64,000 nucleotides of DNA, from the NCBI RefSeq assembly GCF_014269225.2, contig NZ_CP077097.1:2739001-2803000 (forward strand), read 5' to 3'. Origin of the DNA: Pseudomonas anuradhapurensis (GTDB lineage: Bacteria; Pseudomonadota; Gammaproteobacteria; Pseudomonadales; Pseudomonadaceae). The notes under the pieces were generated by a model. It searched no databases, was not told the origin of the DNA, and worked only from the letters and a program-made list of their open reading frames with translations. The position numbers were made by a program, and so were the translations under genes. Below, piece after piece: positions 37,739-46,776 of this stretch (positions within the stretch are counted from its first letter, which is position 1; every line of letters starts with the position of its first letter).

Positions 37739-38893
37739 CTAACTGCACATGACCCGTTCCATGCTGGGCGGTGACTGCAGGCTGGCGTAGCGGCTGCGTA
37801 AGCTCTCCATGAATGGCTCGCCTGCACCGCTGCGACCGTAGAGGTAGATCTTGTGCAGGCCGCCAAACACCATTTCCTGGTAGCGGCTGGCGACTTCCGC
37901 GTCACTCGGGCCTTCGGGCAATCCCAGATGCAGCGTGAGCTTGTCGCCTTCGATGGCGAACATCGGGGTGTCCCATAGGAACTTCGCGGTGCCGGTCCTG
38001 GGTAAGCGAACAAACAGACAGGCATGGTTGCCAAGCGAATCGATATCGCCACCGCGGCGGCGCTTCCATTTCAACAACCCGTCGTCCGGGCGGGCCAGGC
38101 AAAGGCCGATGTCATAATAATCGAAGCCCTTCTCCAGGGCCCATTCCAGCGCCATGAAAGTGGTAATCGAGTTCACCTCGCGCAACTTGCGGGCATCGGA
38201 AAACACCGCCTCGCAATAGCCGAAACGCAACGTGCTCCAATAACGCTTGCCGCCGCGCACCACTTCGCAGCCCAGGTGGCAGCCAATCACGTCATCGTTC
38301 AACGTGATCAGGTCGAGCCGGCCGACACTTCTGGCAATGCGAAACACTTCCGGCGTAGGGAACTGTGCTGCATGAATACCCTGCCTGGCGCTGGCATAGG
38401 GGCGCAGAAGGTCGCGGTCAGCCATGGCGATTTCCTCGTCCGTCAGGGCCTGGCGCATGCGGTACAGTGGGCGATGCTTGCGGATACTGCGTCTTAGCTC
38501 GCTGTCGTAGCGCGCCGTGATGTCCTCCAGCGGACGGCCCAGCGGCACCACAGCGCTCAGGTAATGAGGCACCGACAATGCCCCGGCCGTCGGCATTTCG
38601 CTGACCACCACCCGGTGATCAGCTGCCGTGGTCGCGCAAGCGCTGTCGATGATTGCATTGCTGCCCTGGCCCTTGCCGGCAATCAGCAGCTTGGCCATTT
38701 CTCTCTGCTGCTTGCGCCCGACATAGACAATCTCGTAAGGGCTTTCCTGCTGCAAGCGGAACCTGGCCACTTCCCAGCGCCAGAAGCAGGCACGCGCCAA
38801 TCCTTCACGCAGTTTGCTGGCCAGGTGTCTGATTTCGTAGCGTATCGAGGGCGACAAGTGTTTTCGCGCCAAAGCCGTCAAGGTCGCTTTCAT
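37739..38893 (-). CDS. GNAT/FemAB-like acyltransferase
   Basis: A 384-residue cytoplasmic protein with a basic N-terminus and a C-terminal acyltransferase-like fold. The segments NSITTFMALEWALEKGFDYYDIGLCLARPDDGLLKWKRR-type (about 240-280) resemble the BioF2/GNAT_6 class found in polysaccharide clusters. The acceptor is unknown. Together with the GT61 gene it suggests acyl decoration of a surface glycan. It is a lone pair, without the usual polymerase or flippase genes. Confidence 0.65.
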   Translation of the reverse strand: MKATLTALARKHLSPSIRYEIRHLASKLREGLARACFWRWEVARFRLQQESPYEIVYVGRKQQREMAKLLIAGKGQGSNAIIDSACATTAADHRVVVSEMPTAGALSVPHYLSAVVPLGRPLEDITARYDSELRRSIRKHRPLYRMRQALTDEEIAMADRDLLRPYASARQGIHAAQFPTPEVFRIARSVGRLDLITLNDDVIGCHLGCEVVRGGKRYWSTLRFGYCEAVFSDARKLREVNSITTFMALEWALEKGFDYYDIGLCLARPDDGLLKWKRRRGGDIDSLGNHACLFVRLPRTGTAKFLWDTPMFAIEGDKLTLHLGLPEGPSDAEVASRYQEMVFGGLHKIYLYGRSGAGEPFMESLRSRYASLQSPPSMERVMCS

Positions 38894-39194
38894 TTCTTCT
38901 TCGACGTCCTTCGATGTGCTCTTTGGTCTATCGGAAAAGGACCACTGCTCAGCAACGACTGGTTATGGATTTGCGCGTTTTATCCACAAAGTGTGCTATC
39001 GATTAACAATTTAAGGTGTGCCCAAAGCGTTTCGCAAGCGGCACTTCGATTGCATTTCCTGACGCCTGTTCGGGCTGCTGCAACGTTTCATGGCGTCAAA
39101 TTTCCTGCATGAACAGCGCATCCGCGGAACACCTTCTGTGGCCCTGCGCTCGCGCGTTACCCCGTTACCACTTGGCCAGCGAGAAATCACGTTT
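38894..39194. other. AT-richer divergent promoter region
   Basis: This gap between the acyltransferase and the LRR protein has an AT-rich patch around 38975-39015 (TTTTATCCACAAAG, GATTAACAATTTAAGG). On the minus strand TTGTTA followed 17 bp later by TGGATA could be a sigma-70 promoter for the acyltransferase. I see no gene, repeat or terminator here. Confidence 0.4.
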
Positions 39195-39223
39195 GATGCC
39201 TTCTCTTACAGAGAAGGAGCATC
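39195..39223 (+). promoter_or_regulatory. Hairpin hiding the ribosome binding site of the LRR gene
   Basis: CTTCTCT (39200-39206) pairs with AGAGAAG (39210-39216) around a 3-nt loop, and the outer arms GATGC (39195-39199) and GCATC (39219-39223) extend the stem, with a GA bulge. The ribosome binding site AGAAGGAG (39212-39219) is inside the 3' arm. The ATG follows at 39227. This is a plausible translational switch or RNA thermometer. Confidence 0.6.
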
Positions 39224-39226
39224 GCC

Positions 39227-42200
39227 ATGCCCGCCAACAACCCTCATCAGACCGTGCTCGAAGCGCAACTACCGCAGTGGGCCCGCCAGGCAACGCCCGA
39301 ACAGTGGGCCACGTTACCGCGTACCCAGGTCGCCCCGTGGCAGGCACAGGACTGGTTCGCCAATTCCCCCCCAGACCTGCGCCAGGCCGTGCGCGCCAGC
39401 AGCACGCGCCTGCTCCACGCGCAAGCAGCCCTGGCCCACTCACTGCAAGGCCTGAAACAGATCACTGAATTCGCTGAGCCATTGCTGCAGGGCCGCCTTG
39501 CCCACCATGGCATTCAGGCCCTGCGCAGCACCGAGTTACTGCGGGTCGAACGCACCTGGCATTGGGGCGGCATGCGCTATCTCTATCGCCACCAGCGCCA
39601 TAACCTGCTCCAGGCCGCCCTGCAGAACTTCGCCGACGACGAGGCGTTCACTGCCGAGAGTGCCATTGCCTTGAGCGGCAACATCCAGGTGACGGCAGTC
39701 GAGGTACAAGGTTCGGTCACATTGGGTATGCAGGTACCTGTGGCCCACTTTCCGCTGAAGTCCGAGCGCTACCGGGTGGAGCGCCTGCCGCTGGCCCCCA
39801 GCGCGTTCGCCACGTTATGCCGTGAACTGGACCTGGGGGGTGCGTACCAGGCCCACCTTGAACAACACTTCGCCCGGCCCACCACCCGAGCGCTGGCCAT
39901 CAAGGTGCAGAAAAACCGCCTGCGCCTGGCCGCCGACCTTGCCTACCTGCGGCACCTGGTCGACGGCAGCACGCGTGATCAGGTCGAGCAACTGCTGCAG
40001 GGTGGCGAGGTGAAGTGCTGGCAGCTGGCGCTGTTCGGCATCACCCTGCACGAAGTCATGCTGATCGATACTGGCCGCGCAGGGTTGGCCCTGTACCTGC
40101 CCGGCCATGACCCAGCCCTGCGACAGTGCAGCAACCTGGAGGCGGTGCACGATGCACTGGCGACCTTGCTGCTGGAAGCCGATGCCCGCCAGGCCTTCAG
40201 CGCCTACATCAGCCAGGACCAGCGCGCGCACTTCCTCGACCTGCTGCAGCAGAACCTCGACGCTACCGGCAACAGCGCCCCCGACCGCACCTGGCAGCGT
40301 GCCGCACAGGCCGACCTGCGCCCCACGCGCCTGGCGATCACGGCCGAGCCTTTCGGCCACTACCAGGACCTGCACCTGGACCGTCTCAAGCACGAAGCCA
40401 GCCTGCTGGCGGTGCCGACAGCCGCGGCCGATGCCAGCGCGCGGGCCAGGCGCCTGGAGGCATGGGAAAGCCTTGGCCTGGATGCACTGAATATCGCCGG
40501 TTTCTTCATTCCAGGGGTAGGCACCCTGATGCTGGCCGTTACCGCATGCCAGTTGCTCGGCGAAGCCTTCGAGGGCTATGAGGCCTGGCAGGAAGGCGAC
40601 CGGCACCTGGCGCTGCGCCACCTGGAGGCGGTCGGCCTGAACCTGGCGCTGATTGGCGGCTTCGCGACAGCTGCCAAGGTGGTCCCCAAGCTGTTCAACA
40701 GCCCATTGATGGAAAGCCTGCAGCAGGTACGCGGCCGCGACGGGCGCTACCGGCTCTGGAATGAAGACCTCACCCCCTACCGCAGTGCCCAGGTTCTGCC
40801 CGAACACCTGCAGGCCAATCCACTTGGCCAATACCTGTACGAGGGCCGCCATTTCATCCGCATGGACGGCCATCTGTTCGAACAACGGTTCGACAATGAC
40901 CTGCAGCAATGGCGGGTGGTTCACCCCGATACACCGGATGCCTGGCAGCCACCGCTGACGCATAATGGCCAAGGCGCCTGGCGTGGCCAGCATGAGCACC
41001 CCGAGCTGTGGCCATTTGCCCAGCTGGCGCGCCGGCTGGGCGATGCCTACCGCGCCTTCACCCCAGACCAGTTGGCGCAGGCTGGACGGCTTTGTGGCAT
41101 CGATGCCGCGCAGTTGCGCCGGGTGCACCTGGAAGGCCTGGCCACGCCGCCACTGTTGCTCGATGCGCTGCAACGCATGGCGGCACAAGCCGAGGTCGAG
41201 GTTTTGGCTGGCAAGGCCCCGCCTGGCTTGTTCGAGCGGCTGTACAACGGTGACGCAGCCATTACTCCACCGACGCAGAAATTGCTCGATACCTACCCGC
41301 GGCTGTCCCCTGCCCTGGCCAGGCGCTTGCTGGCACCGCTGGATGAGGCCGAACTGCTCGCCTGGCAACAGCGCAGCCAGTTGCCTGTGCGGGTTCGCCA
41401 ATCGCTGGAGCAGGTGCACAGCGAGCTACCGCTGGTACGCGCGCTGGAGGGCCTGCTTCAGCCAGCCCGGGCCAACAGCGCCAGCGAACGCCTGTTGTTC
41501 AGCGCACTGGATGCCATGCCGGGCTGGCCTGGGGATGTGCGCCTGGAGTTGTGCGGCGCCAGCCCAGCAGGCGTCCGCCTGGACCAGGTCGGCAGCGACC
41601 GGGCCACTACCCTGTACCGTGTGATCAAGACCGTCGACGGCTATGAGGCCTATCTCGGTGATCGCCCTGCACCCGCACTGCGTGATCACGACCTGTGCCG
41701 CGCGGTAGAACAGGCCCTGCCAGCCGCGCAACGCCAGACCCTGGGTTTGCTCACCGAAGATGGCAGCACGCTACGCCAGCGTGTGCTGGCCTGGGCCGAC
41801 CAGCACAGGGCGACACTGGCACAGCGGCTGTGGGGGCACCGCGCGTTGCTGCGCAGGCCCAAGGGCGCCCTGTACGGCGGCCGGCCCCTTGCCCCCGAAC
41901 CCCATCAGCCGCGCCTGGCAGGGTCGCTGGCCGGGGCCTACCGCCGCCTGTACCCCGATGCCAGCGATCAGGAATTCGAAAACTGGCTCGGCAACGATGA
42001 GGACAACCCGTACCTCGATGACCTTCGCTCCCCCACCCAGCGGCTGCGCGACCTGCAGCAGCGTCTGGATAGCCTGCGCCGCGACCTGCGGGAGTGGGCC
42101 CGGCCCGACCCACAGCGCACGCACCAGAGGCAGCGGGCCATCCGCCCCATCCTCAACGCCTGGCAACGGCTCTCGACCGTAGCGCTGGAAGGCGGTGGCC

Positions 42201-43051
42201 GCCTGCACAGCCTGGACCTGTCCGGCCTGGAACTGGACAACCAGGCCCTGGCCAGCCTGCCACTACCCAATGACTTCAGCCATGTCGAGCACCTGTCCTT
42301 GAGCTATAACCGTTCGCTCAGCCAGTTGCCGGGCGGATTCTTCCAACGCTTCCCCAACCTGCAGCGCTTGCTGCTGACTGACTGCCGCTTCGACACACTG
42401 CCGCGCCTGAGCAACCCTGCCCAGCTAAGCTGGCTGGATATGGAAGGCAACCGTATCACCTGGGATGCCCAGGCCCAGCAAACCCTGGACAGCTGCTTCG
42501 GCCTGGTTGTGCTGGACCTGTCGGGCAACCCCTTGCTGCAGGCCCCGGACCTGCGCGGGCTGGCTTATCTGAAAACGCTGTTCCTGAACAACTGTACGCT
42601 CAGCGAATTGCCGCGCGGCCTGGAGCTGGTCACCGAGCCGATCATCCTCGACATTGGCGACAATCAGCTGCTGCGGTTGCCGGAGGGTTTCAACGTGCCA
42701 CGGCCGGTCGCAGACGCGCTGCGCCTGGAAAGCGACTGGCTGGGCGCCCCGGTGCTTGCGCAGATCGAAGCCTACAACGCCACGCACCAGGTGGACCTGC
42801 TGGTAAACGCAGGTGACTACCTGGAATTCTTCGAGCAGACCGGCCCGGCCGAAGCGGCCCTGTGGCAACGGTTACCCCTGCAGTATCGTCGCGATCTCAG
42901 GCCGTTGCTCGAAGGCGAACCGTTCCTGTCCCATCCGCAACATGCTCGTGCCGAGTTCTGGCGGCGCCTGGCGTTGATCGACGCAGACCCGGCCCTGCGC
43001 CAGGAATGGTTGACGCACCCGCCATACAACCTGTTCAACCTCCCGCTTTGA
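39227..43051 (+). CDS. Large LRR protein of the DUF6543/NEL effector family, NEL domain not seen
   Basis: A 1274-residue protein. The long N-terminal part (about 1-900) resembles the DUF6543 'dermonecrotic toxin-like' region of Pseudomonas effectors, with a hydrophobic hairpin (about 418-442 and 468-490, FIPGVGTLMLAVTA). Five or six leucine-rich repeats follow (about 995-1155, for example LHSLDLSGLELD and LSWLDMEGNRI). Homologues usually end in a roughly 300-residue NEL E3-ubiquitin-ligase domain; here only about 120 residues follow the repeats and no catalytic Cys region is seen. AAGGAG precedes the ATG inside a hairpin. No secretion signal or chaperone gene is seen. Confidence 0.75.
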   Translation: MPANNPHQTVLEAQLPQWARQATPEQWATLPRTQVAPWQAQDWFANSPPDLRQAVRASSTRLLHAQAALAHSLQGLKQITEFAEPLLQGRLAHHGIQALRSTELLRVERTWHWGGMRYLYRHQRHNLLQAALQNFADDEAFTAESAIALSGNIQVTAVEVQGSVTLGMQVPVAHFPLKSERYRVERLPLAPSAFATLCRELDLGGAYQAHLEQHFARPTTRALAIKVQKNRLRLAADLAYLRHLVDGSTRDQVEQLLQGGEVKCWQLALFGITLHEVMLIDTGRAGLALYLPGHDPALRQCSNLEAVHDALATLLLEADARQAFSAYISQDQRAHFLDLLQQNLDATGNSAPDRTWQRAAQADLRPTRLAITAEPFGHYQDLHLDRLKHEASLLAVPTAAADASARARRLEAWESLGLDALNIAGFFIPGVGTLMLAVTACQLLGEAFEGYEAWQEGDRHLALRHLEAVGLNLALIGGFATAAKVVPKLFNSPLMESLQQVRGRDGRYRLWNEDLTPYRSAQVLPEHLQANPLGQYLYEGRHFIRMDGHLFEQRFDNDLQQWRVVHPDTPDAWQPPLTHNGQGAWRGQHEHPELWPFAQLARRLGDAYRAFTPDQLAQAGRLCGIDAAQLRRVHLEGLATPPLLLDALQRMAAQAEVEVLAGKAPPGLFERLYNGDAAITPPTQKLLDTYPRLSPALARRLLAPLDEAELLAWQQRSQLPVRVRQSLEQVHSELPLVRALEGLLQPARANSASERLLFSALDAMPGWPGDVRLELCGASPAGVRLDQVGSDRATTLYRVIKTVDGYEAYLGDRPAPALRDHDLCRAVEQALPAAQRQTLGLLTEDGSTLRQRVLAWADQHRATLAQRLWGHRALLRRPKGALYGGRPLAPEPHQPRLAGSLAGAYRRLYPDASDQEFENWLGNDEDNPYLDDLRSPTQRLRDLQQRLDSLRRDLREWARPDPQRTHQRQRAIRPILNAWQRLSTVALEGGGRLHSLDLSGLELDNQALASLPLPNDFSHVEHLSLSYNRSLSQLPGGFFQRFPNLQRLLLTDCRFDTLPRLSNPAQLSWLDMEGNRITWDAQAQQTLDSCFGLVVLDLSGNPLLQAPDLRGLAYLKTLFLNNCTLSELPRGLELVTEPIILDIGDNQLLRLPEGFNVPRPVADALRLESDWLGAPVLAQIEAYNATHQVDLLVNAGDYLEFFEQTGPAEAALWQRLPLQYRRDLRPLLEGEPFLSHPQHARAEFWRRLALIDADPALRQEWLTHPPYNLFNLPL

Positions 43052-43064
43052 CATGGCCCTGCGC

Positions 43065-43087
43065 GCCTGCCTGTACAACAGGCAGGC
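43065..43087 (+). terminator. Hairpin after the LRR gene
   Basis: GCCTGCCTGT and ACAGGCAGGC form a perfect 10-bp stem with a 3-nt loop, 14 bp after the LRR stop codon. There is no T-run, so it may be a Rho-dependent or 3'-protecting structure. Confidence 0.45.
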
Positions 43088-43199
43088 ATTGATGGCCAGG
43101 TTAGGCCAGACTGGTGTTTTTCCGGCAGCCGGTGCATGCTCGCAGCTGAAGCGTTTCACCCGGCTCTAAACCCGCCCAGTAATGTGAGGTGCAGTACCC

Positions 43200-44819
43200 A
43201 TGGACCGTCTGCTCGATTCACTCTTCCCCAGTGCCGAAAACATCCCGCAATCCTGGCGCCTGGAAGCCCCCCTGGAACAACGCGACTACCTGGTGAACGG
43301 CGAGCTCAGGCGCTGGGACGGCCCCCTGGCCACGGTGCGCAGCCCGGTCTGGCTCAAGGATGGCAACGAAGAACACCAGGTGGTGCTGGGCAGCGCGCCG
43401 CTGCTCGACGCCGATACCGCGCTCACCGCTCTCGATGCCGCCGTACAGGCCTACGACAAAGGCCGCGGCGCCTGGCCCACCCTGCGCGTGGCCGAGCGCA
43501 TCCAGCATGTCGAGGCGTTCCTGGCGCGCATGCGTGAGCAGCGCGAAGCAGTGGTCAAGCTGCTGATGTGGGAGATCGGCAAGAACCTCAAGGACTCGGA
43601 AAAGGAATTCGACCGTACCTGCGACTATATCGTCGACACCATCAATGCCCTCAAGGACCTCGATCGCCGCTCCAGTCGCTTCGAGCTGGAACAGGGCACG
43701 CTGGGCCAGATCCGCCGGGCACCGCTGGGTGTAGCGCTGTGCATGGGGCCTTACAACTACCCGCTCAACGAAACCTTCACCACGTTGATCCCGGCCCTGA
43801 TCATGGGCAACACCGTGGTGTTCAAACCGGCCAAGTTCGGCGTCCTGTTGATTCGGCCACTGCTCGAAGCGTTCCGCGACAGCTTCCCGCCAGGCGTGAT
43901 CAACGTCATCTATGGCCGCGGCCGGGAAACGGTGAGCGCGCTGATGGCCAGTGGCAAGATCGATGTGTTCGCCTTCATCGGCACGCACAAGGCCGCCAGT
44001 GACCTGAAAAAACTGCACCCGCGCCCGCACCGCCTGCGCGCCGCGCTGGGCCTGGATGCCAAGAACCCGGGCATCGTCCTGCCCCAGGTGGACCTCGACA
44101 ACGCCGTCGAGGAAGCCGTCACCGGCGCGCTGTCGTTCAATGGCCAGCGCTGCACGGCGTTGAAGATCCTATTCGTCCACGAGGACGTGGTGGACGCCTT
44201 CCTCGACAAGTTCCAGCGCAAGCTGGCCGCACTGAAGCCCGGCATGCCCTGGGAGCCTGGTGTAGCGCTGACGCCACTGCCGGAGCCGGGCAAGGTCGAT
44301 TACCTCGACGGCCTGGTGGCCGATGCCAAGGCCAAGGGCGCACGGGTAGTCAACGAAGGTGGCGGGCACAGCCGCGGCTCGTTCTTCTACCCGGCCGTGC
44401 TGTACCCGGTGCAGCCCGACATGCGCGTGTACCACGAGGAACAGTTCGGCCCACTGGTGCCGGTGGTGCCTTACCGCGATCTGCAGACGGTGATCGATTA
44501 CGTGCTGGACTCCGATTACGGCCAGCAACTGAGCCTGTTCGGCAACGACCCGGCAACCATCGGCAGCCTGGTCGACACCTTCGCCAACCAGGTCGGCCGG
44601 ATCAACATCAACGCGCAATGCCAGCGCGGCCCGGACACCTACCCGTTCAATGGCCGCAAGAACAGCGCCGAAGGCACCCTGTCGGTGCATGACGCCCTGC
44701 GCGTGTTCTCGATCCGGACGCTGGTGGCAACACGCTTCCAGGCAGCCAACAAGGCGCTTATCAGCGAGATCATCCGCAACCGGCAGTCGAGCTTCCTGAC
44801 TACCGACTACATCTTCTGA
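43200..44819 (+). CDS. GapN-like NADP glyceraldehyde-3-phosphate dehydrogenase (ALDH superfamily)
   Basis: A 539-residue aldehyde dehydrogenase. The nucleophile is C318 in SFNGQRCTALK and the oxyanion Asn is N186 region in MGPYNYPLNE. Text such as FVHEDVVDAFLDKF and NINAQCQRGPDTYPFNGRKNS places it with non-phosphorylating GapN-like enzymes, which oxidise glyceraldehyde-3-phosphate to 3-phosphoglycerate with NADP. The usual general-base motif ELGGKNP reads GLDAKNP here, so the Glu appears to be replaced by Gly284. GAGG precedes the ATG. It may supply NADPH, but the activity is inferred. Confidence 0.8.
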   Translation: MDRLLDSLFPSAENIPQSWRLEAPLEQRDYLVNGELRRWDGPLATVRSPVWLKDGNEEHQVVLGSAPLLDADTALTALDAAVQAYDKGRGAWPTLRVAERIQHVEAFLARMREQREAVVKLLMWEIGKNLKDSEKEFDRTCDYIVDTINALKDLDRRSSRFELEQGTLGQIRRAPLGVALCMGPYNYPLNETFTTLIPALIMGNTVVFKPAKFGVLLIRPLLEAFRDSFPPGVINVIYGRGRETVSALMASGKIDVFAFIGTHKAASDLKKLHPRPHRLRAALGLDAKNPGIVLPQVDLDNAVEEAVTGALSFNGQRCTALKILFVHEDVVDAFLDKFQRKLAALKPGMPWEPGVALTPLPEPGKVDYLDGLVADAKAKGARVVNEGGGHSRGSFFYPAVLYPVQPDMRVYHEEQFGPLVPVVPYRDLQTVIDYVLDSDYGQQLSLFGNDPATIGSLVDTFANQVGRININAQCQRGPDTYPFNGRKNSAEGTLSVHDALRVFSIRTLVATRFQAANKALISEIIRNRQSSFLTTDYIF

Positions 44820-44930
44820 CCAGCGCGCTTATAGACAAACGATCTATCAATACGGTCGATCTTCCATCCGTGCAAACGACTCTAAGCAACAGGGCGCCCG
44901 CCGGCGCCCATTCAAAAAGGAGAGTCGAAC

Positions 44931-45398
44931 ATGGCAGCCAGACCCATTCCGGAAGGCCAGCACAGTATCACCCCGTACCTGGCCATCAACGATGCCGCCA
45001 AGGCCATCGAGTTCTACAAGAAGGCCTTCGGTGCCGTCGAGATGTTCCGCCTCGACGCCCCGGGTGGCCGCGTTGGCCATGCCGAACTGAAGATCGGTGA
45101 CTCGTCACTGATGCTTGGTGACCCCTGCGACATGGAAGGCGGCCTGACCGCCAGCCAGAAGCTCGGCGGCGCAGGCGTCGGCCTGCACCTGTATGTCGAG
45201 GACAGCGACAAAGTCTACGCCCAGGCCCTGGCGGCCGGCGCCACCCAGCTGAACGCAGTGACGGACCAGTTCTACGGCGACCGCAGCGGCACCCTGAAAG
45301 ACCCGTTCGGCAATATCTGGTTCGTGTCCACCCACAAGGAGGACCTGACCCCCGCGGAAATTCGCGCCCGTGCCGCGAAGCTGTTCGGCGGCAACTGA
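44931..45398 (+). CDS. VOC/glyoxalase family protein (PhnB-like)
   Basis: A 155-residue protein of the vicinal oxygen chelate fold. ITPYLAINDAAKAIEFYKKAFGA at the N-terminus and DRSGTLKDPFGNIWFVSTHKEDL at the C-terminus are typical of the PhnB subgroup. The function is unknown; it may be a ring-opening, isomerase or resistance-type enzyme. A strong AAGGAG lies 9 nt before the ATG. A GC-rich stem (GGGCGCC at 44892 with GGCGCCC at 44903) lies in its leader. Confidence 0.85.
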   Translation: MAARPIPEGQHSITPYLAINDAAKAIEFYKKAFGAVEMFRLDAPGGRVGHAELKIGDSSLMLGDPCDMEGGLTASQKLGGAGVGLHLYVEDSDKVYAQALAAGATQLNAVTDQFYGDRSGTLKDPFGNIWFVSTHKEDLTPAEIRARAAKLFGGN

Positions 45399-45461
45399 GC
45401 AGCAGGTTGAAAGCGGCGCGACTTTGCCTGAAGCTTGGCGCTCGTAGCCTGGAGCCGCGTC

Positions 45462-46646
45462 ATGCGAATCATCGACAAAACCGCCGCACAGGTGCGCAGC
45501 CTGACCCCTGCGGAAGAGGAGCTGCTGGTCGGCTTTGCCAGCGGCACCCTCGCCGGCCCGCGCCTGCTGCAAGCCAACCAGCTGCTGATGAAGGTGCGCA
45601 GCGCCAACCAGTGGCTGGCCTGCGACTGCCGTAGCGATGCCTTGCCGGTGCTCAATGTCACCCTCAACGGCAGCACCGGCACGCTGTTTCTGAAGAACAA
45701 CCCGGGCACAGCCGAGCACGCGCCCGGCTGCCCGTTCACCAAGGACGAGCGGGAAGCCGCCGAGCGCGAGAGCCAGCCCGCGCCGCCTGCGGCCTGGCTG
45801 CCTCCGGACACCCCCTTGCGCTTGATCGGCGACTTCCGCAGTGGCAACCCTCCGGGTGCCGGCGGCGACAGCCACGAGCGGCGTGAACAGCAGCGTCTAT
45901 TGGCGCTGTTGCTGACCTGGGTCGAAACCAGCGGCCTCAACCTGTATGCCACTCACCTGAAAAAGGACCTGACCGCGCAGTTTGCCGAATTGCGCAGCGT
46001 GGCCAGCCGCTACCCGCTGCTGGAGCGGGTGCCGGCCAGCAACTACCTGGAAACCCGCCTGGACATGAAGCACATGATGATGCTCAAGTCCCGCCTGCGC
46101 GAAGCCACGGTATTCGGCAACCACCGCCGCCACGGCCTGCTGCTGGACTGCGTGGACCAGGTCAAAGCGCGCAAGCTGTTCAACCACGGCAATGCAGACG
46201 GCTTCGACTTCCAGGGGCATCATCTGTACTGGGGCGGCACCCGCACCAGCGGCCCGTTGCTGGCCCTGGCCCTGTACTCGCCGACCAGCGCTGGCAGCCA
46301 GTTCTACGAGCTGATCCATGTGGCCAGCGTACCGGTGCTGTCGCGGGCGCACCTGTTTCCGGTCTATCGCGATGAGGAACGCGAACCGCTCAAGGCGCTG
46401 GTGTCGCTGATCGACTGGATGGCCAGCAAGGGCGTGAAAGTGCAGATGCGCCGCCCGGTGATCGGCGGCGAGGTGATGGATGAACTGGTGCTGACCTCGG
46501 ACCAGGACCGGGTGCTGTCGGTATCGCTGCTAGAGCAGCCGATCGGGCCCGAGCCGGATACCGAGAACTTCAAGCGCTACGCCGACTTCAAGAGCCCGGA
46601 AACCTTCCGCAAGTACGTTGCGGGGTTCTTCATGCGTGAGCGCTGA
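45462..46646 (+). CDS. Protein of unknown function with CxC...HxxxC
   Basis: A 394-residue cytoplasmic protein I cannot place in a family. Near the N-terminus it has C54-x-C56 followed by H86-xxx-C90, a possible zinc site somewhat like a SWIM finger. A Pro-rich stretch (about 105-125) follows, then a mixed region with DMKHMMMLKSRL and the late IGGEVMDELVLTSDQD. GGAG lies 7 nt before the ATG at 45462; an in-frame upstream start at 45435 has no binding site. It follows the VOC gene by about 60 bp and may share its transcript. Confidence 0.7.
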   Translation: MRIIDKTAAQVRSLTPAEEELLVGFASGTLAGPRLLQANQLLMKVRSANQWLACDCRSDALPVLNVTLNGSTGTLFLKNNPGTAEHAPGCPFTKDEREAAERESQPAPPAAWLPPDTPLRLIGDFRSGNPPGAGGDSHERREQQRLLALLLTWVETSGLNLYATHLKKDLTAQFAELRSVASRYPLLERVPASNYLETRLDMKHMMMLKSRLREATVFGNHRRHGLLLDCVDQVKARKLFNHGNADGFDFQGHHLYWGGTRTSGPLLALALYSPTSAGSQFYELIHVASVPVLSRAHLFPVYRDEEREPLKALVSLIDWMASKGVKVQMRRPVIGGEVMDELVLTSDQDRVLSVSLLEQPIGPEPDTENFKRYADFKSPETFRKYVAGFFMRER

Positions 46647-46679
46647 GGGCCATTGGCGCTTGGGGGGCTCGCCGGAGCC

Positions 46680-46741
46680 TTTGTAGCGCCTGCGAGATCG
46701 AGCGCCGCCCGCGCGGCGCTCGATCTGCCAGGCGCTACAAA
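46680..46741. terminator. Long inverted repeat, likely bidirectional terminator
   Basis: TTTGTAGCGCCTG and its partner CAGGCGCTACAAA flank a second, inner stem GAGATCGAGCGCCGC with GCGGCGCTCGATCT. The whole 62-bp hairpin lies between the convergent unknown gene and ilvA. It ends in T or A runs on either strand, so it can stop transcription both ways. It may also be a REP-type repeat. Confidence 0.7.
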
Positions 46742-46776
46742 TCAAACGGCATGCACCCCGTTACCAAACAAACGGC

